Assembly (NCBI GenBank): GCA_023259575.1
Contig: JALRHN010000059.1
Location: forward strand, 1-11,701
Length of the DNA stretch: 11,701 bases
Origin: Candidatus Kapaibacterium sp.
GTDB taxonomy: Bacteria; Bacteroidota; Ignavibacteria; Kapaibacteriales; UBA961
Direction: 5' to 3'
Made by a program: the position numbers and the translations under genes. Below are positions 1 through 8,262 of the stretch, in pieces. Numbering within the stretch: position 1 is the first letter of the stretch; each line of letters begins with the position of its first letter. The notes beneath the pieces are model-generated. The model saw only the letters and a program-made list of their open reading frames with translations. It did no database searches and was not told the DNA's origin.

Positions 1-47
1 ATCTTTACAATACACAACTAAGTAATTGAAAATAAATGGAGTTATAA

Positions 48-1115
48 ATGAATAAACTAGCTGTACAAAGAACCATGAATACAAGTTTCAAGTTTGGTAC
101 ATTATTCATCTTAATTATTATACTTGCTTCCTGTAATGATGTCAGTGAGCCTATAACAGATTCGTTCCCTGGTTTTTATACTCCTGCAAATTTTCCACAA
201 CCTACTTATGCATTTTCTTCAAATCCAGTAACAAAAGATGGATTTGCTTTAGGTAAAAAGTTGTTTTATGATGGAATTTTGTCGCGCACAGGATTAATTT
301 CATGTGGTACTTGCCATTTACAAAATTCATCTTTCACACAAATGGGACATGCCAAAAGCCACGGAGTAGATGATGGAGAGACCGAATATAATGCACCTCC
401 AGTCATAAATTTGGCTTGGAATCAAGCCTTTATGTGGGAAGGTGGCGTTTTACAATTGGATGATTTTCCAGTAAATCCTATTACGTCTCATATTGAAATG
501 GATGAGACTTTAGCTAATGTTGTCAAGAAATTAGCAGCGCATCCACAATATCCATCTTTATTTAAAGCAGCTTTTGGTACAGATGAAATTACTGCTGTAC
601 GTATGATTAAAGCATTATCACAATTTCAAGTAATGTGTATTTCTGCTGATTCTAAATATGATAAAGTAAAGCGTTCAGAAGGGGCTCAATTTACTTCAGA
701 TGAACAGGCTGGATATACTCTTTTTAAAGCTCATTGCGCTTCTTGTCATACAGAGCCTTTATTTACTGATAGTAAATTTCATAATAATGGTATTGCAATT
801 ATGGACCCAAAAGAGGTTGGCAGACAAAATATAACATTGAATCCTAATGATGCTTATAAATTCAAAACACAAACGCTAAGAAATGCAATATGGACATCAC
901 CATATATGCATGATGGAAGATTTGAGACATTAGATCAAGTGATCAACCATTATTCAGATGGCATTATAGACCATGCTACAGTAGACACTTCACTTAATAA
1001 TCCAATGAAAAGAGGATTACAATTTAGTGATATACAAAAAAAACAATTGCTTTCTTTTTTGAAAACTTTGTCTGATACTAGTTTTATTCAGAGAAGATTA
1101 TTGTCTGAATTTTAA
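48..1115 (+). CDS. Di-haem cytochrome c peroxidase, lipoprotein (CCP/MauG family)
   Basis: Predicted periplasmic, membrane-anchored peroxidase that reduces H2O2 to water with electrons from the respiratory chain. A hydrophobic segment ends in a lipobox, LASC (C29), which predicts lipid anchoring. Two c-type haem motifs are present, CGTCH (residues 86-90) and CASCH (230-234), as expected for the two-domain CCP/MauG family. W124 in NLAWN and W130 in MWEGG fall in the usual inter-haem region, and E150 in HIEM matches the conserved Glu near the peroxidatic haem. M287 in YMHDGR is the expected distal Met ligand of the electron-transferring haem. MauG has Tyr there, so a peroxidase is more likely than a MauG-type enzyme. 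Length (355 aa) is normal for the family. The start at 48 is chosen because GGAG lies 6 bases upstream. The ATG at 75 would give a tidier signal peptide and cannot be excluded. No operon partner is visible. Confidence 0.93.
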   Translation: MNKLAVQRTMNTSFKFGTLFILIIILASCNDVSEPITDSFPGFYTPANFPQPTYAFSSNPVTKDGFALGKKLFYDGILSRTGLISCGTCHLQNSSFTQMGHAKSHGVDDGETEYNAPPVINLAWNQAFMWEGGVLQLDDFPVNPITSHIEMDETLANVVKKLAAHPQYPSLFKAAFGTDEITAVRMIKALSQFQVMCISADSKYDKVKRSEGAQFTSDEQAGYTLFKAHCASCHTEPLFTDSKFHNNGIAIMDPKEVGRQNITLNPNDAYKFKTQTLRNAIWTSPYMHDGRFETLDQVINHYSDGIIDHATVDTSLNNPMKRGLQFSDIQKKQLLSFLKTLSDTSFIQRRLLSEF

Positions 1116-1242
1116 ATTAATGTGAGATAAACAAATTGATCCAAGATTATTTTGAGTATCACATGCTACTATAAAAACAGTAAATTACATGGTAATGATT
1201 AAGTAAATCACATGTACCTATACATATTATCTATATGAAAAT

Positions 1243-1282
1243 ATACCTCGATTCAAGCTTTATAACAGCTATTTCGAGGTAT
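1243..1282. repeat. Inverted repeat between the peroxidase gene and recQ
   Basis: A perfect 9-base inverted repeat (ATACCTCGA at 1243-1251, TCGAGGTAT at 1274-1282) encloses 22 bases. Within those, AGCT occurs twice and could form a short inner stem. The right arm is followed by TTTCATT rather than a pure T-run. It lies 128 bases past the peroxidase stop and about 70 bases before the recQ start. It could be a weak terminator, an operator, or a leader hairpin of recQ. The symmetry is seen directly; the role is a guess. Confidence 0.4.
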
Positions 1283-1354
1283 TTCATTATATATACTATT
1301 GCAATATAATTTGCATTATGTAAAGTAAAATAAAAAGGAAATCTCCCCTATACT

Positions 1355-4003
1355 ATGATTGCATCTGAAATACATAAACAAGCTCATTCTATACTAGAAC
1401 AGTATTTTGGATATTCTTCTTTTCGTGAAGGTCAATTAGACATTATTCAATCTGTTTGTAATCATACTGATACTTTAGTTGTTATTCCAACTGGTGGCGG
1501 AAAATCAATATGTTATCAAATACCAGCTTTAATGCTTCCTGGTTGCGCATTTGTAATTTCCCCACTTATCGCTTTGATGAAAGATCAGGTAGATGGATTA
1601 ATTCAGCGTGGTATTCCTGCTGCATTAATCAATAGTACATTAAGTACCGAAGAACAATATCATATTCAACAATTAGTATTAAATGGACAATTAAAATTAC
1701 TGTATATATCTCCTGAACGTCTTCAAAATCAACAGTTTATGGAGTTTATGTCACATGTAGCAATATCTCTTATTGCAATTGATGAAGCACATTGTATTTC
1801 TGAGTGGGGTCATGATTTTAGGCCTGCCTATACCGCAATTTCGCATGCATTAAAACAATTAAAGCAATTACCTGTATTAATAGCATTAACTGCAACTGCA
1901 ACTCCCGAAGTTCAACACGATATCATCAAACAATTATACCTTCATAATCCATATTGCCATATTGGAGGATTTGATCGTAAGAACCTTCATTATCAAGTAG
2001 TTAAGACAGATAAAAAATCTTCGTGGCTTCTTTCATTTTTAAAAGAATATCTTTCTAATCCGGATGCTGAACAAGGATCAATTATAATTTACTGTGGATC
2101 TAGGCGTAGAACCGAAGAATTCGCTTTAGTGTTAAAGCAACAGAATATTCCAATCCTTATGTATCATGCTGGTTTACCCGATATTCAGCGTAAACGAATG
2201 CAGGAACAATTTATCCATGAGAAACATCCAATCTTGATAGCAACAAGTGCATTTGGTATGGGAGTAGATAAATCAAATGTTAGATATGTAATTCATTGTG
2301 ACTTGACTCTTACATTAGAAGCATATTATCAAGAAGCTGGCCGTGCTGGCAGAGACGGTAATGAGTCACAGTGCATATTACTCTATCATCCAAGTGATAG
2401 AGACTTAATGGAATATTTCCTGAGGCAAACCTATCCATCTAAAAAGGATATTATTTCAGTATACGAAACCATATATGCCCAATGTCCCATAGGTTTTTAT
2501 CAAACACAGCCTGTGTATATGTCTGCATTGCAGATAGGTAATGCATGTGGCTTAACCCAGAATACCGTTCAAACAATTTTACAGTTAATTGAAAAGAATG
2601 CTATAATAACCATTGGAAATTCTAAGCAATCAATAACAATGGTTCAAATCATAGCTAATGAAGAGCAAATCAAGAATTATATAGATAGAATATCAGAAGA
2701 TAAAAGAAATGTATTGCTTGCATTATTAAGAATGCTTGGAGCAGAATCATTTATACGTCCTGTAAAATGTGATATCCATGGTTTACTAAGAACATATCAC
2801 ATTACAGCAGTACAGTTTGAAAAAGCTATGCAATCGTTCGAAATGGCAAGAATGATAAGTACTACAAAATCTCAAAATGGTAGTGGCATAACATTATTAT
2901 TAGAAAGATTTTCTAATCAATCTATACCTATTGATTTTGACGCACTTGAAGCTCGATTTCAATATGCCATAAGAAAATTAAACAGCATGCAACGATATGC
3001 AGAAACTAATGGCTGTAAAAGAAATTTTATATTAGAATATTTTCAAGATATATCTCCAACTGATAATAAGCCTTGTCTAACATGCTCTTCTTGTAAGAAT
3101 CAGACTTTATCTACACAAAAACCTGTGTTTTCTCATCAAGAACAATTTATAAGACATTCCCTATTAGTTTCGGCAGCTGAATTAGATGGAAAGTTTGGCA
3201 AAAAAACTGTCATTGCAGTTGCTATAGGAGATATAAAAGACACTAATGTCAAAAAATATCAACTCCATAAAGCACAATCTTTTGGTAGGCTTAAAGGTAT
3301 AGCTTTATATTCAATACAAGATGCTATATCAACATTGGTGGGTGAAGGGCTTTTGCATATTACTGCAGGACAATACCCAATGTTGATGATTGAAACGACA
3401 GGAAAAGAAGCCCTAAAAGAAAAAGTAAAGCCATTGAAGATACAGTATACAGTAGATGAATCAAAAAAAGTACTTCAATCACTTAAGAAAGTTCGTACCG
3501 AAATCGGACAAAGGGCAATAGAAGTACATGATTATTTTACAGATAATGTATTAGTAATGATGTCTTCAATGTTGCCGGAAACCACTAATGAAATGGCCAA
3601 ATTGTGTAATCTTCCACCTGAAATCACAAAAAAATATGGGAATCTATTTCTTATTAATCTTAAGTCTTATATGGAAGATGAAAAAGAGCAAAGTAATGGA
3701 ATGACTCAAACAATGTTGATCACCTATAAATTAGCAAAGAATGGTTTGTCTCTACATGATATATCAAACATAAGAGCTTTATCTATTGGCACGATTGCTC
3801 ATCATATTCAGGTAATTATAGAGAATGGATTATTTCTAGAACCTTCACAATTTGTATCTACTCCCCTTTTACATGCTGTTAAATCATATCTTCATAAGTT
3901 TCCTTATGCACTTTTGAAGGAAATAAAAAAAGAAATCGGCGATTCTTATGATTATGCTGAAATTAGAATAGCTTTATGCTTTGTTCGAAAAGAAATTAAG
4001 TAA
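1355..4003 (+). CDS. recQ: RecQ-family ATP-dependent DNA helicase, long multidomain form
   Basis: A 3'-5' superfamily 2 helicase expected to act in recombination, fork repair and DNA-structure resolution. All core motifs are present: motif 0 (FREGQ), Walker A TGGGKS (46-51, K50), DEAH (143-146) followed by the RecQ aromatic-rich loop (CISEWGHDFRP), TATATP, the motif V region (SAFGMGVDKSNVRYVIHCDL), and QEAGRAGRDG (326-335). Zinc-ligand cysteines are C554, C574, C577 and C580. They lie about 170 residues later than in E. coli RecQ (C380, C397, C400, C403) because of a helical, winged-helix-like insertion at about 345-550. The RQC winged helix spans about 598-690, an HRDC-like domain about 704-780, and a C-terminal helix-turn-helix (HTH_40-like, LSLHDISNIRALSIGTIAHH) about 789-850. 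At 882 aa it is much longer than E. coli RecQ (about 610). A purine-rich AAAGGAA lies about 14 bases before the ATG, farther than usual. TATAAT at 1305-1310 is a possible -10 box. The 3' end overlaps the convergent glycosyltransferase gene by 8 bases. Confidence 0.95.
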   Translation: MIASEIHKQAHSILEQYFGYSSFREGQLDIIQSVCNHTDTLVVIPTGGGKSICYQIPALMLPGCAFVISPLIALMKDQVDGLIQRGIPAALINSTLSTEEQYHIQQLVLNGQLKLLYISPERLQNQQFMEFMSHVAISLIAIDEAHCISEWGHDFRPAYTAISHALKQLKQLPVLIALTATATPEVQHDIIKQLYLHNPYCHIGGFDRKNLHYQVVKTDKKSSWLLSFLKEYLSNPDAEQGSIIIYCGSRRRTEEFALVLKQQNIPILMYHAGLPDIQRKRMQEQFIHEKHPILIATSAFGMGVDKSNVRYVIHCDLTLTLEAYYQEAGRAGRDGNESQCILLYHPSDRDLMEYFLRQTYPSKKDIISVYETIYAQCPIGFYQTQPVYMSALQIGNACGLTQNTVQTILQLIEKNAIITIGNSKQSITMVQIIANEEQIKNYIDRISEDKRNVLLALLRMLGAESFIRPVKCDIHGLLRTYHITAVQFEKAMQSFEMARMISTTKSQNGSGITLLLERFSNQSIPIDFDALEARFQYAIRKLNSMQRYAETNGCKRNFILEYFQDISPTDNKPCLTCSSCKNQTLSTQKPVFSHQEQFIRHSLLVSAAELDGKFGKKTVIAVAIGDIKDTNVKKYQLHKAQSFGRLKGIALYSIQDAISTLVGEGLLHITAGQYPMLMIETTGKEALKEKVKPLKIQYTVDESKKVLQSLKKVRTEIGQRAIEVHDYFTDNVLVMMSSMLPETTNEMAKLCNLPPEITKKYGNLFLINLKSYMEDEKEQSNGMTQTMLITYKLAKNGLSLHDISNIRALSIGTIAHHIQVIIENGLFLEPSQFVSTPLLHAVKSYLHKFPYALLKEIKKEIGDSYDYAEIRIALCFVRKEIK

Positions 4004-5207
4004 GTTGTTGAAAATCAAATAGAATAGACTTCCCTATCTCATCCCAAGAATGATTCTGAATAATATAATTTCTTGCTTCTATACCTAATCTTAATGCAAT
4101 GTGGGGATTATTCATTAAAAACACTGATTGCTTGGCAAAGTCTTCGGCAGTATCACAAATAATCAAACCTTGATCTTGAGTAGCGAGAATTCCTTCTGCT
4201 GCAATTGAAGATGCAATAACAGGTAAACCCAGACTCATTGCTTCAAGGATTTTGATTCTGATACCACTACCCACAAATAATGGAGCGATAAAAAAAGAAG
4301 CTGCCGAGTATTCTGGAACAATGCTAGGAACAAAACCTTTAGCAAGAATATCTTGATTCTTCATGTTCAGAATGTCTACAGGAATATGTTTTCCTAAAAC
4401 AACTAATTCAGCATTAGATATATGTGATTTGATTGCAGGAAAAACTTCTTTTAAGAACCAATACAATGCTTCACGATTATGAATCCAATCAAATGTAGAA
4501 GCATGAATCATTCTATGAGGAATTTTCTCTATGGTATTATCAGGAATTAGTTCATTAATATGAACACCAGCAGTTAAAGTAGATATAGAAGCTTGTGGGC
4601 TCATATTTTTAGCTATCATTGCATCATGATTGGTAATAGCATAACACAAAGACACTTTATCATAATGTCTAGCTTCAAATAATCTCAATTTTTTAGCCTG
4701 AGAAGCTATATACCAATGAATTGGATTGAATGTAGAAAGTCTTTCAGCATAACGTTCCCAAATCTTATATTCAATATTATGAAGTCGAGCAAAAACTGGA
4801 ATTCCCTTTTGTTTAGTAGCACCCCACAAAGCTGATTCTATCATGCAAGAATGATCACAAAAAATCCCATCAAAAGTATATTTTTTTAAGATGTCTTCAA
4901 TTGCATAGTGAAATTGCGTAGAACGATGTTTTGTTATATATAGAGGATCTGAAGCATTAAATAAAGAAAGAAATATACGTATGAATGTATTTGTCGTATT
5001 GTGCTGAATACATGATATCTCTGCTCCGGTATATTCTTTAAAACCCTGGATGTCTTTATCTGAAGGTATGATTTTAGATAAACATAATACATGAACATGA
5101 GCTCCGTTTTCTACTAAAGATTTCGTGATAGAAAGCATGCCAATTTTACCACCATCAGTAGGTGGGAATGGAAATTGCGGACATAATTGTAAAATTCTCA
5201 TAATCAT
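3996..5207 (-). CDS. Glycosyltransferase family 4 (GT-B fold) protein
   Basis: Predicted cytoplasmic, retaining sugar transferase using a nucleotide-sugar donor, probably for surface polysaccharide or glycoconjugate synthesis. The N-terminal Rossmann half starts with ILQLCPQFPFPPTDGGK, typical of GT4 enzymes, whose glycine-rich loop contacts substrate. The C-terminal donor-binding half carries DWIHNREALYWFLKEVFP, ELVVLGK, a PEYSAASFFIAPL segment, and GSGIRIKILEAMSLGLPVIAS. E322 in that last motif matches the second Glu of the GT4 E-x7-E signature. The first acidic position of the signature is not conserved. There is no signal peptide and no transmembrane segment. Length (403 aa) is normal. 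The start is MIM, so either ATG (5207 or 5201) could be used; no good ribosome binding site is seen, which is common in Bacteroidota. It stands alone on this strand, with no polysaccharide gene cluster around it, so donor and acceptor cannot be inferred. Confidence 0.88.
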   Translation of the reverse strand: MIMRILQLCPQFPFPPTDGGKIGMLSITKSLVENGAHVHVLCLSKIIPSDKDIQGFKEYTGAEISCIQHNTTNTFIRIFLSLFNASDPLYITKHRSTQFHYAIEDILKKYTFDGIFCDHSCMIESALWGATKQKGIPVFARLHNIEYKIWERYAERLSTFNPIHWYIASQAKKLRLFEARHYDKVSLCYAITNHDAMIAKNMSPQASISTLTAGVHINELIPDNTIEKIPHRMIHASTFDWIHNREALYWFLKEVFPAIKSHISNAELVVLGKHIPVDILNMKNQDILAKGFVPSIVPEYSAASFFIAPLFVGSGIRIKILEAMSLGLPVIASSIAAEGILATQDQGLIICDTAEDFAKQSVFLMNNPHIALRLGIEARNYIIQNHSWDEIGKSILFDFQQLT

Positions 5208-5254
5208 TTATGAATCAAACTCTTAAAACAGAATACAATCATTAAAAAAGTAAG

Positions 5255-5285
5255 TTGTGATTGAGAAAAACTATCTTTAATTTTG
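5255..5285 (+). promoter_or_regulatory. Bacteroidota-type promoter of the CAP-domain gene
   Basis: TTG at 5255-5257, a 20-base spacer, then TAATTTTG at 5278-5285. This matches the TTG / TAnnTTTG consensus of the primary sigma factor in Bacteroidota. The -7 element ends 49 bases before the ATG at 5335, giving a 5' leader of about 40 bases. The leader contains a good ribosome binding site, GAGAGGA at 5323-5329, 5 bases before the ATG. Matches are read directly; promoter activity is inferred. Confidence 0.55.
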
Positions 5286-5334
5286 GGCTTTAAACAGCAT
5301 TAATTATTATAAAATTACAGAAGAGAGGAATAGC

Positions 5335-7506
5335 ATGCATCACTTTGCGCATTTTCTTGTGAAAAAAAGTGTAAAAGCTATAGTTGGATTATCTATTGTT
5401 GGCCTACTTAGTACAGACTTTGTGTCGGCTCAAACACGTGTACCAGCTACAAATCCGATACGATTAACATCTAAGACTACAAAAGATGATAATCCCAAAA
5501 CACTAAAAACTGTATTAACTCAATATAGCCATGGTGACCCAACAGTTCAAGAGCAATATACTCTAGAATTAATGAACAGGGCCAGAGCAAATCCAAAAGA
5601 GGAAGGCCAACGTTTAGTAAATACACCCGATCCAGATGTTCAAAATTCTTTTACATATTTTAATGTTGCTAAAACTTTAGTGACAAGTCAATTTAATACA
5701 TATCCTTCTCGCCCACCTTTAGCATTTAATGAAAAGTTAATCAAGGCTGCTAGAGATCATTCTCAAGATATGAAAGATAAGGACTTTCAGGGTCATACTG
5801 GTTCAAATGGAAGTGTTCTATCTGGAAGATTAGATAAAGCAGCTTATACTGGTTGTTCAAATTGTGGTGAGAATGTGTTTTCTTATGCGCAAAGTATGTG
5901 GCATGCACATGCAGGATTCAATGTTGACTTTGGGCCAGATAATCAAGCTCAATTAGGCCATAGAGAAAACATTATGAATTTTGGAAATTATGTCTACACT
6001 GAAGTAGGTGTTGGAGTAAAAGAAGATACTGATCCATCTACCCAAGTAGGTAAATATATTGTTACTCATGATTTTGGCAAGCGTGGTGATGTATATGTAT
6101 TAGGCGTTGCATATAAAGACAACAATAATAATGGCTTTTATGATATGGGTGAAGGCCTTCCTGGAATCACTATTAAAGTTTCTAAAGGAAATTATTTTGC
6201 AATTACTTCATCTTCTGGTGGATATGCTATCCCTGTAACTGGAATTACTGGTTCTGTTACTTTAGAAGCATCTGGAACTGGATTAGGTGGTACACTTACT
6301 AAAAATGCAAACCTTCAAGGCACAAATGTTAAAGTAGATTTTACTTCTGCTTTACCTGGACAAGTTTCTTTGATTTATCCTTCTAATGAAAGTACTGAAG
6401 CAATAAAAGATATTACATTTACTTGGTATAAAAGTCCAGGAACAGTTTCGATGTATAATTTTGTATTATCAGAAACTGAAGACTTTGCTTCCCCATTACT
6501 TAATATTGAAATCACTGATACATCAAATGCTGTAAAGGGATTATTAAAAAATGCAAAGGATTATTGGTGGAAAGTAAGAGCCAAAACTCCAGCAGGTTGG
6601 GGTGATTTTGCTTCGGCAAATATGTTCCAAATTCGCATTTATCCAAAAGATGTAAAGGTTATTTCTCCAGATAGTAATGCTGCAATTTTAAGAGATACAA
6701 CTACCTTGGTTTGGACAAGAACCGATACAACAGCCATTAAATATTGGGTACAAATGTGTGAAGATGAATGGTTCGAAACAAATGTAATCGATGATTCTTC
6801 GATTGTTGGATCAGCAACTTCACTTAAAGTAAATGTAGAATATGATAGAACGTATTTCTGGCGTATTTGTTCAAGAAATGAAGAACTGTGGAATGAGTTT
6901 AGCTCACCTGGTGTTTTTTATACAGTGCAAGTTCCACAAGGTATTCAATTAGTTGCACCAGCTAATGGTTTTTCCACATCAAACAAAAATATCCGCTTTA
7001 CATGGAATAAAGATCCAATGGAAAAAATCATTGTAGATAATCCTTTCTATCCTAAAGGTATTTTCTATTGGTTTGAACTAGCTGAGGATTCAGAATTTTC
7101 CAAAATGTTTGTACGTGATACTGCTACTAAAGATACAACCAAATTTATTGGAAATATGAAGCCAGGAACAACGTACTATTGGCATTTAAAAGCCCATCAT
7201 GAAATGGGAGAAGGGCCATTTGGTGAGACCCGAACCGTTAAGATAACTGATCCGTCTTCTGTAGAAGATGATTTAAAATCTGCTGGAATAATCTATCAAT
7301 ACACACAAAATGGTATTTCTCTGATTGCTCCATCTTCATCAAAATCCTTAAAGGTTTCAGCGTATAGTATTGATGGAAAAACACTATTTAGCAATAATAA
7401 TGCGCAAACTATGAATATAGAATGTCCAAATAATTCTGAGATTATCTACATTCATATTGAATATGGATCAGCATCTTGGATCCTTCCAATGCAATGTATT
7501 CGTTAA
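5335..7506 (+). CDS. Exported CAP (SCP/PR-1) domain protein with fibronectin III-like modules
   Basis: Probably secreted or surface-displayed. A signal peptide spans about residues 1-33 (hydrophobic core, then VSAQ). The CAP domain, about 70-250, starts at QEQYTLELMNRARANP and shows the usual landmarks: H142, GHTG (H154), GENVF (E179) and GHRENIM (H209, E211), which form the CAP cleft. Bacterial CAP proteins are varied and mostly of unknown activity. Then comes DNNNNGFYDMGE (262-273), a likely Ca2+-binding loop opening a small beta-sandwich (SdrD_B-like, to about 337). Three fibronectin III-like repeats follow (about 341-435, 438-530, 534-637), each with a central W and a YWW/YFW/YYW strand. 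The C-terminal ~80 residues contain LKVSAYSIDGKTLF, resembling a T9SS type A sorting domain, but the expected PNP motif is absent. Start supported by a strong ribosome binding site 5 bases upstream. Followed by a hairpin terminator. Confidence 0.88.
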   Translation: MHHFAHFLVKKSVKAIVGLSIVGLLSTDFVSAQTRVPATNPIRLTSKTTKDDNPKTLKTVLTQYSHGDPTVQEQYTLELMNRARANPKEEGQRLVNTPDPDVQNSFTYFNVAKTLVTSQFNTYPSRPPLAFNEKLIKAARDHSQDMKDKDFQGHTGSNGSVLSGRLDKAAYTGCSNCGENVFSYAQSMWHAHAGFNVDFGPDNQAQLGHRENIMNFGNYVYTEVGVGVKEDTDPSTQVGKYIVTHDFGKRGDVYVLGVAYKDNNNNGFYDMGEGLPGITIKVSKGNYFAITSSSGGYAIPVTGITGSVTLEASGTGLGGTLTKNANLQGTNVKVDFTSALPGQVSLIYPSNESTEAIKDITFTWYKSPGTVSMYNFVLSETEDFASPLLNIEITDTSNAVKGLLKNAKDYWWKVRAKTPAGWGDFASANMFQIRIYPKDVKVISPDSNAAILRDTTTLVWTRTDTTAIKYWVQMCEDEWFETNVIDDSSIVGSATSLKVNVEYDRTYFWRICSRNEELWNEFSSPGVFYTVQVPQGIQLVAPANGFSTSNKNIRFTWNKDPMEKIIVDNPFYPKGIFYWFELAEDSEFSKMFVRDTATKDTTKFIGNMKPGTTYYWHLKAHHEMGEGPFGETRTVKITDPSSVEDDLKSAGIIYQYTQNGISLIAPSSSKSLKVSAYSIDGKTLFSNNNAQTMNIECPNNSEIIYIHIEYGSASWILPMQCIR

Positions 7507-7525
7507 GAAATATGATATACAAAGT

Positions 7526-7559
7526 AAAAGGCCTTTGATAGAATCAAAGGCCTTTTTTT
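7526..7559. terminator. Hairpin terminator shared by the CAP-domain gene and trmD
   Basis: A perfect 14-base stem (7526-7539 with 7543-7556) closes a 3-base loop. On the + strand it runs into seven Ts (7553-7559), a classical intrinsic terminator 20 bases after the CAP-gene stop. On the - strand the same stem begins 2 bases after the trmD stop codon (7558-7560) and ends in four Us, so it can also stop or protect the trmD transcript, though more weakly. The T-run on the + strand overlaps the trmD stop codon. Confidence 0.9.
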
Positions 7560-8259
7560 ATGATTGCTGATATTGTTCATATAAGTCAGGTCTTAATCGC
7601 TTCGTCTTTTCTATAGACTTCTCTAATCTCCATTTCTTGATTAGTTCATGATTTCCACTTCTTAAGACTTCAGGAACTTCTAAATCCCTGAATTTAGCTG
7701 GCCTGGTATAATGTGGGCAATCCAATAAACCATCATTCATAAATGCATCACTTAAAGAAGATTCAGCATCACCTAATACCCCAGGAATTAATCGTACAAT
7801 GGCATCAATAATCATTAAAGCAGGTAATTCTCCCCCACTAACCACATAATCTCCAATAGATATTTCGGATGTGATTAAATGCTCTCTAATGCGCTGATCG
7901 ATGCCTTTATAATGTCCTGCTAAGAATATAATATTGCCACATAAAGAAAGAGAATTTGCCATGTCTTGATGAAATTTTTGTCCATCAGGACTCATATACA
8001 TAATATGATCATAAGTTCTTTCTGCTTTCAATTGCTCTATGCAAGCAAAAATAGGCTCGCATTGTAATATCATTCCAGCGCCACCACCAAAAGGAGCATC
8101 ATCTATATGTTTATAAGTATCAAATGCATAATCATGTAAATTATGGACATGAATATCAACCAATTGTTTGTCTTGAGCTCTTTTAAGAATACTAGTTTGC
8201 AATGGCGATGTAAAAATATCAGGAACTGCAGAAATCAAATCTATGCGTAATAAACTCAT
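7558..8259 (-). CDS. trmD: tRNA (guanine-37-N1)-methyltransferase
   Basis: Cytoplasmic SPOUT-class (trefoil-knot) enzyme that methylates G37 next to the anticodon using S-adenosylmethionine, preventing +1 frameshifting. Essential in many bacteria. Landmarks: DDAPFGGGAGMIL (53-65), the knot region with YMSPDGQ (88-94), GHYKGIDQR (115-123; most TrmD proteins have G-R-Y-E-G here), SIGDYVVSGGELPA (134-147) and LLDCPHYTRP (178-187). D180 corresponds to catalytic D169 of E. coli. The C-terminal part, SGNHELIKKWRLEKS, is also typical. At 233 aa it is complete, slightly shorter than E. coli (255). Last gene of a three-gene operon; the ATG is only 3 bases past the preceding stop, and GGATAAG overlapping that stop may act as ribosome binding site. 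It is not next to rpsP, rimM or rplS, its neighbours in Proteobacteria. Confidence 0.97.
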   Translation of the reverse strand: MSLLRIDLISAVPDIFTSPLQTSILKRAQDKQLVDIHVHNLHDYAFDTYKHIDDAPFGGGAGMILQCEPIFACIEQLKAERTYDHIMYMSPDGQKFHQDMANSLSLCGNIIFLAGHYKGIDQRIREHLITSEISIGDYVVSGGELPALMIIDAIVRLIPGVLGDAESSLSDAFMNDGLLDCPHYTRPAKFRDLEVPEVLRSGNHELIKKWRLEKSIEKTKRLRPDLYEQYQQS

Positions 8260-8262
8260 ATC

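Noticed and set aside
48..1115. MauG-type (amine dehydrogenase maturation) identity for the di-haem protein
   Set aside because: The distal ligand position has Met (M287), as in peroxidases, rather than Tyr, and no amine dehydrogenase genes are nearby.
5236..5263. Inverted repeat CAATCA/TGATTG overlapping the CAP-gene promoter as an operator
   Set aside because: Only 6 bases per arm in AT-rich sequence with a 16-base gap; easily expected by chance.
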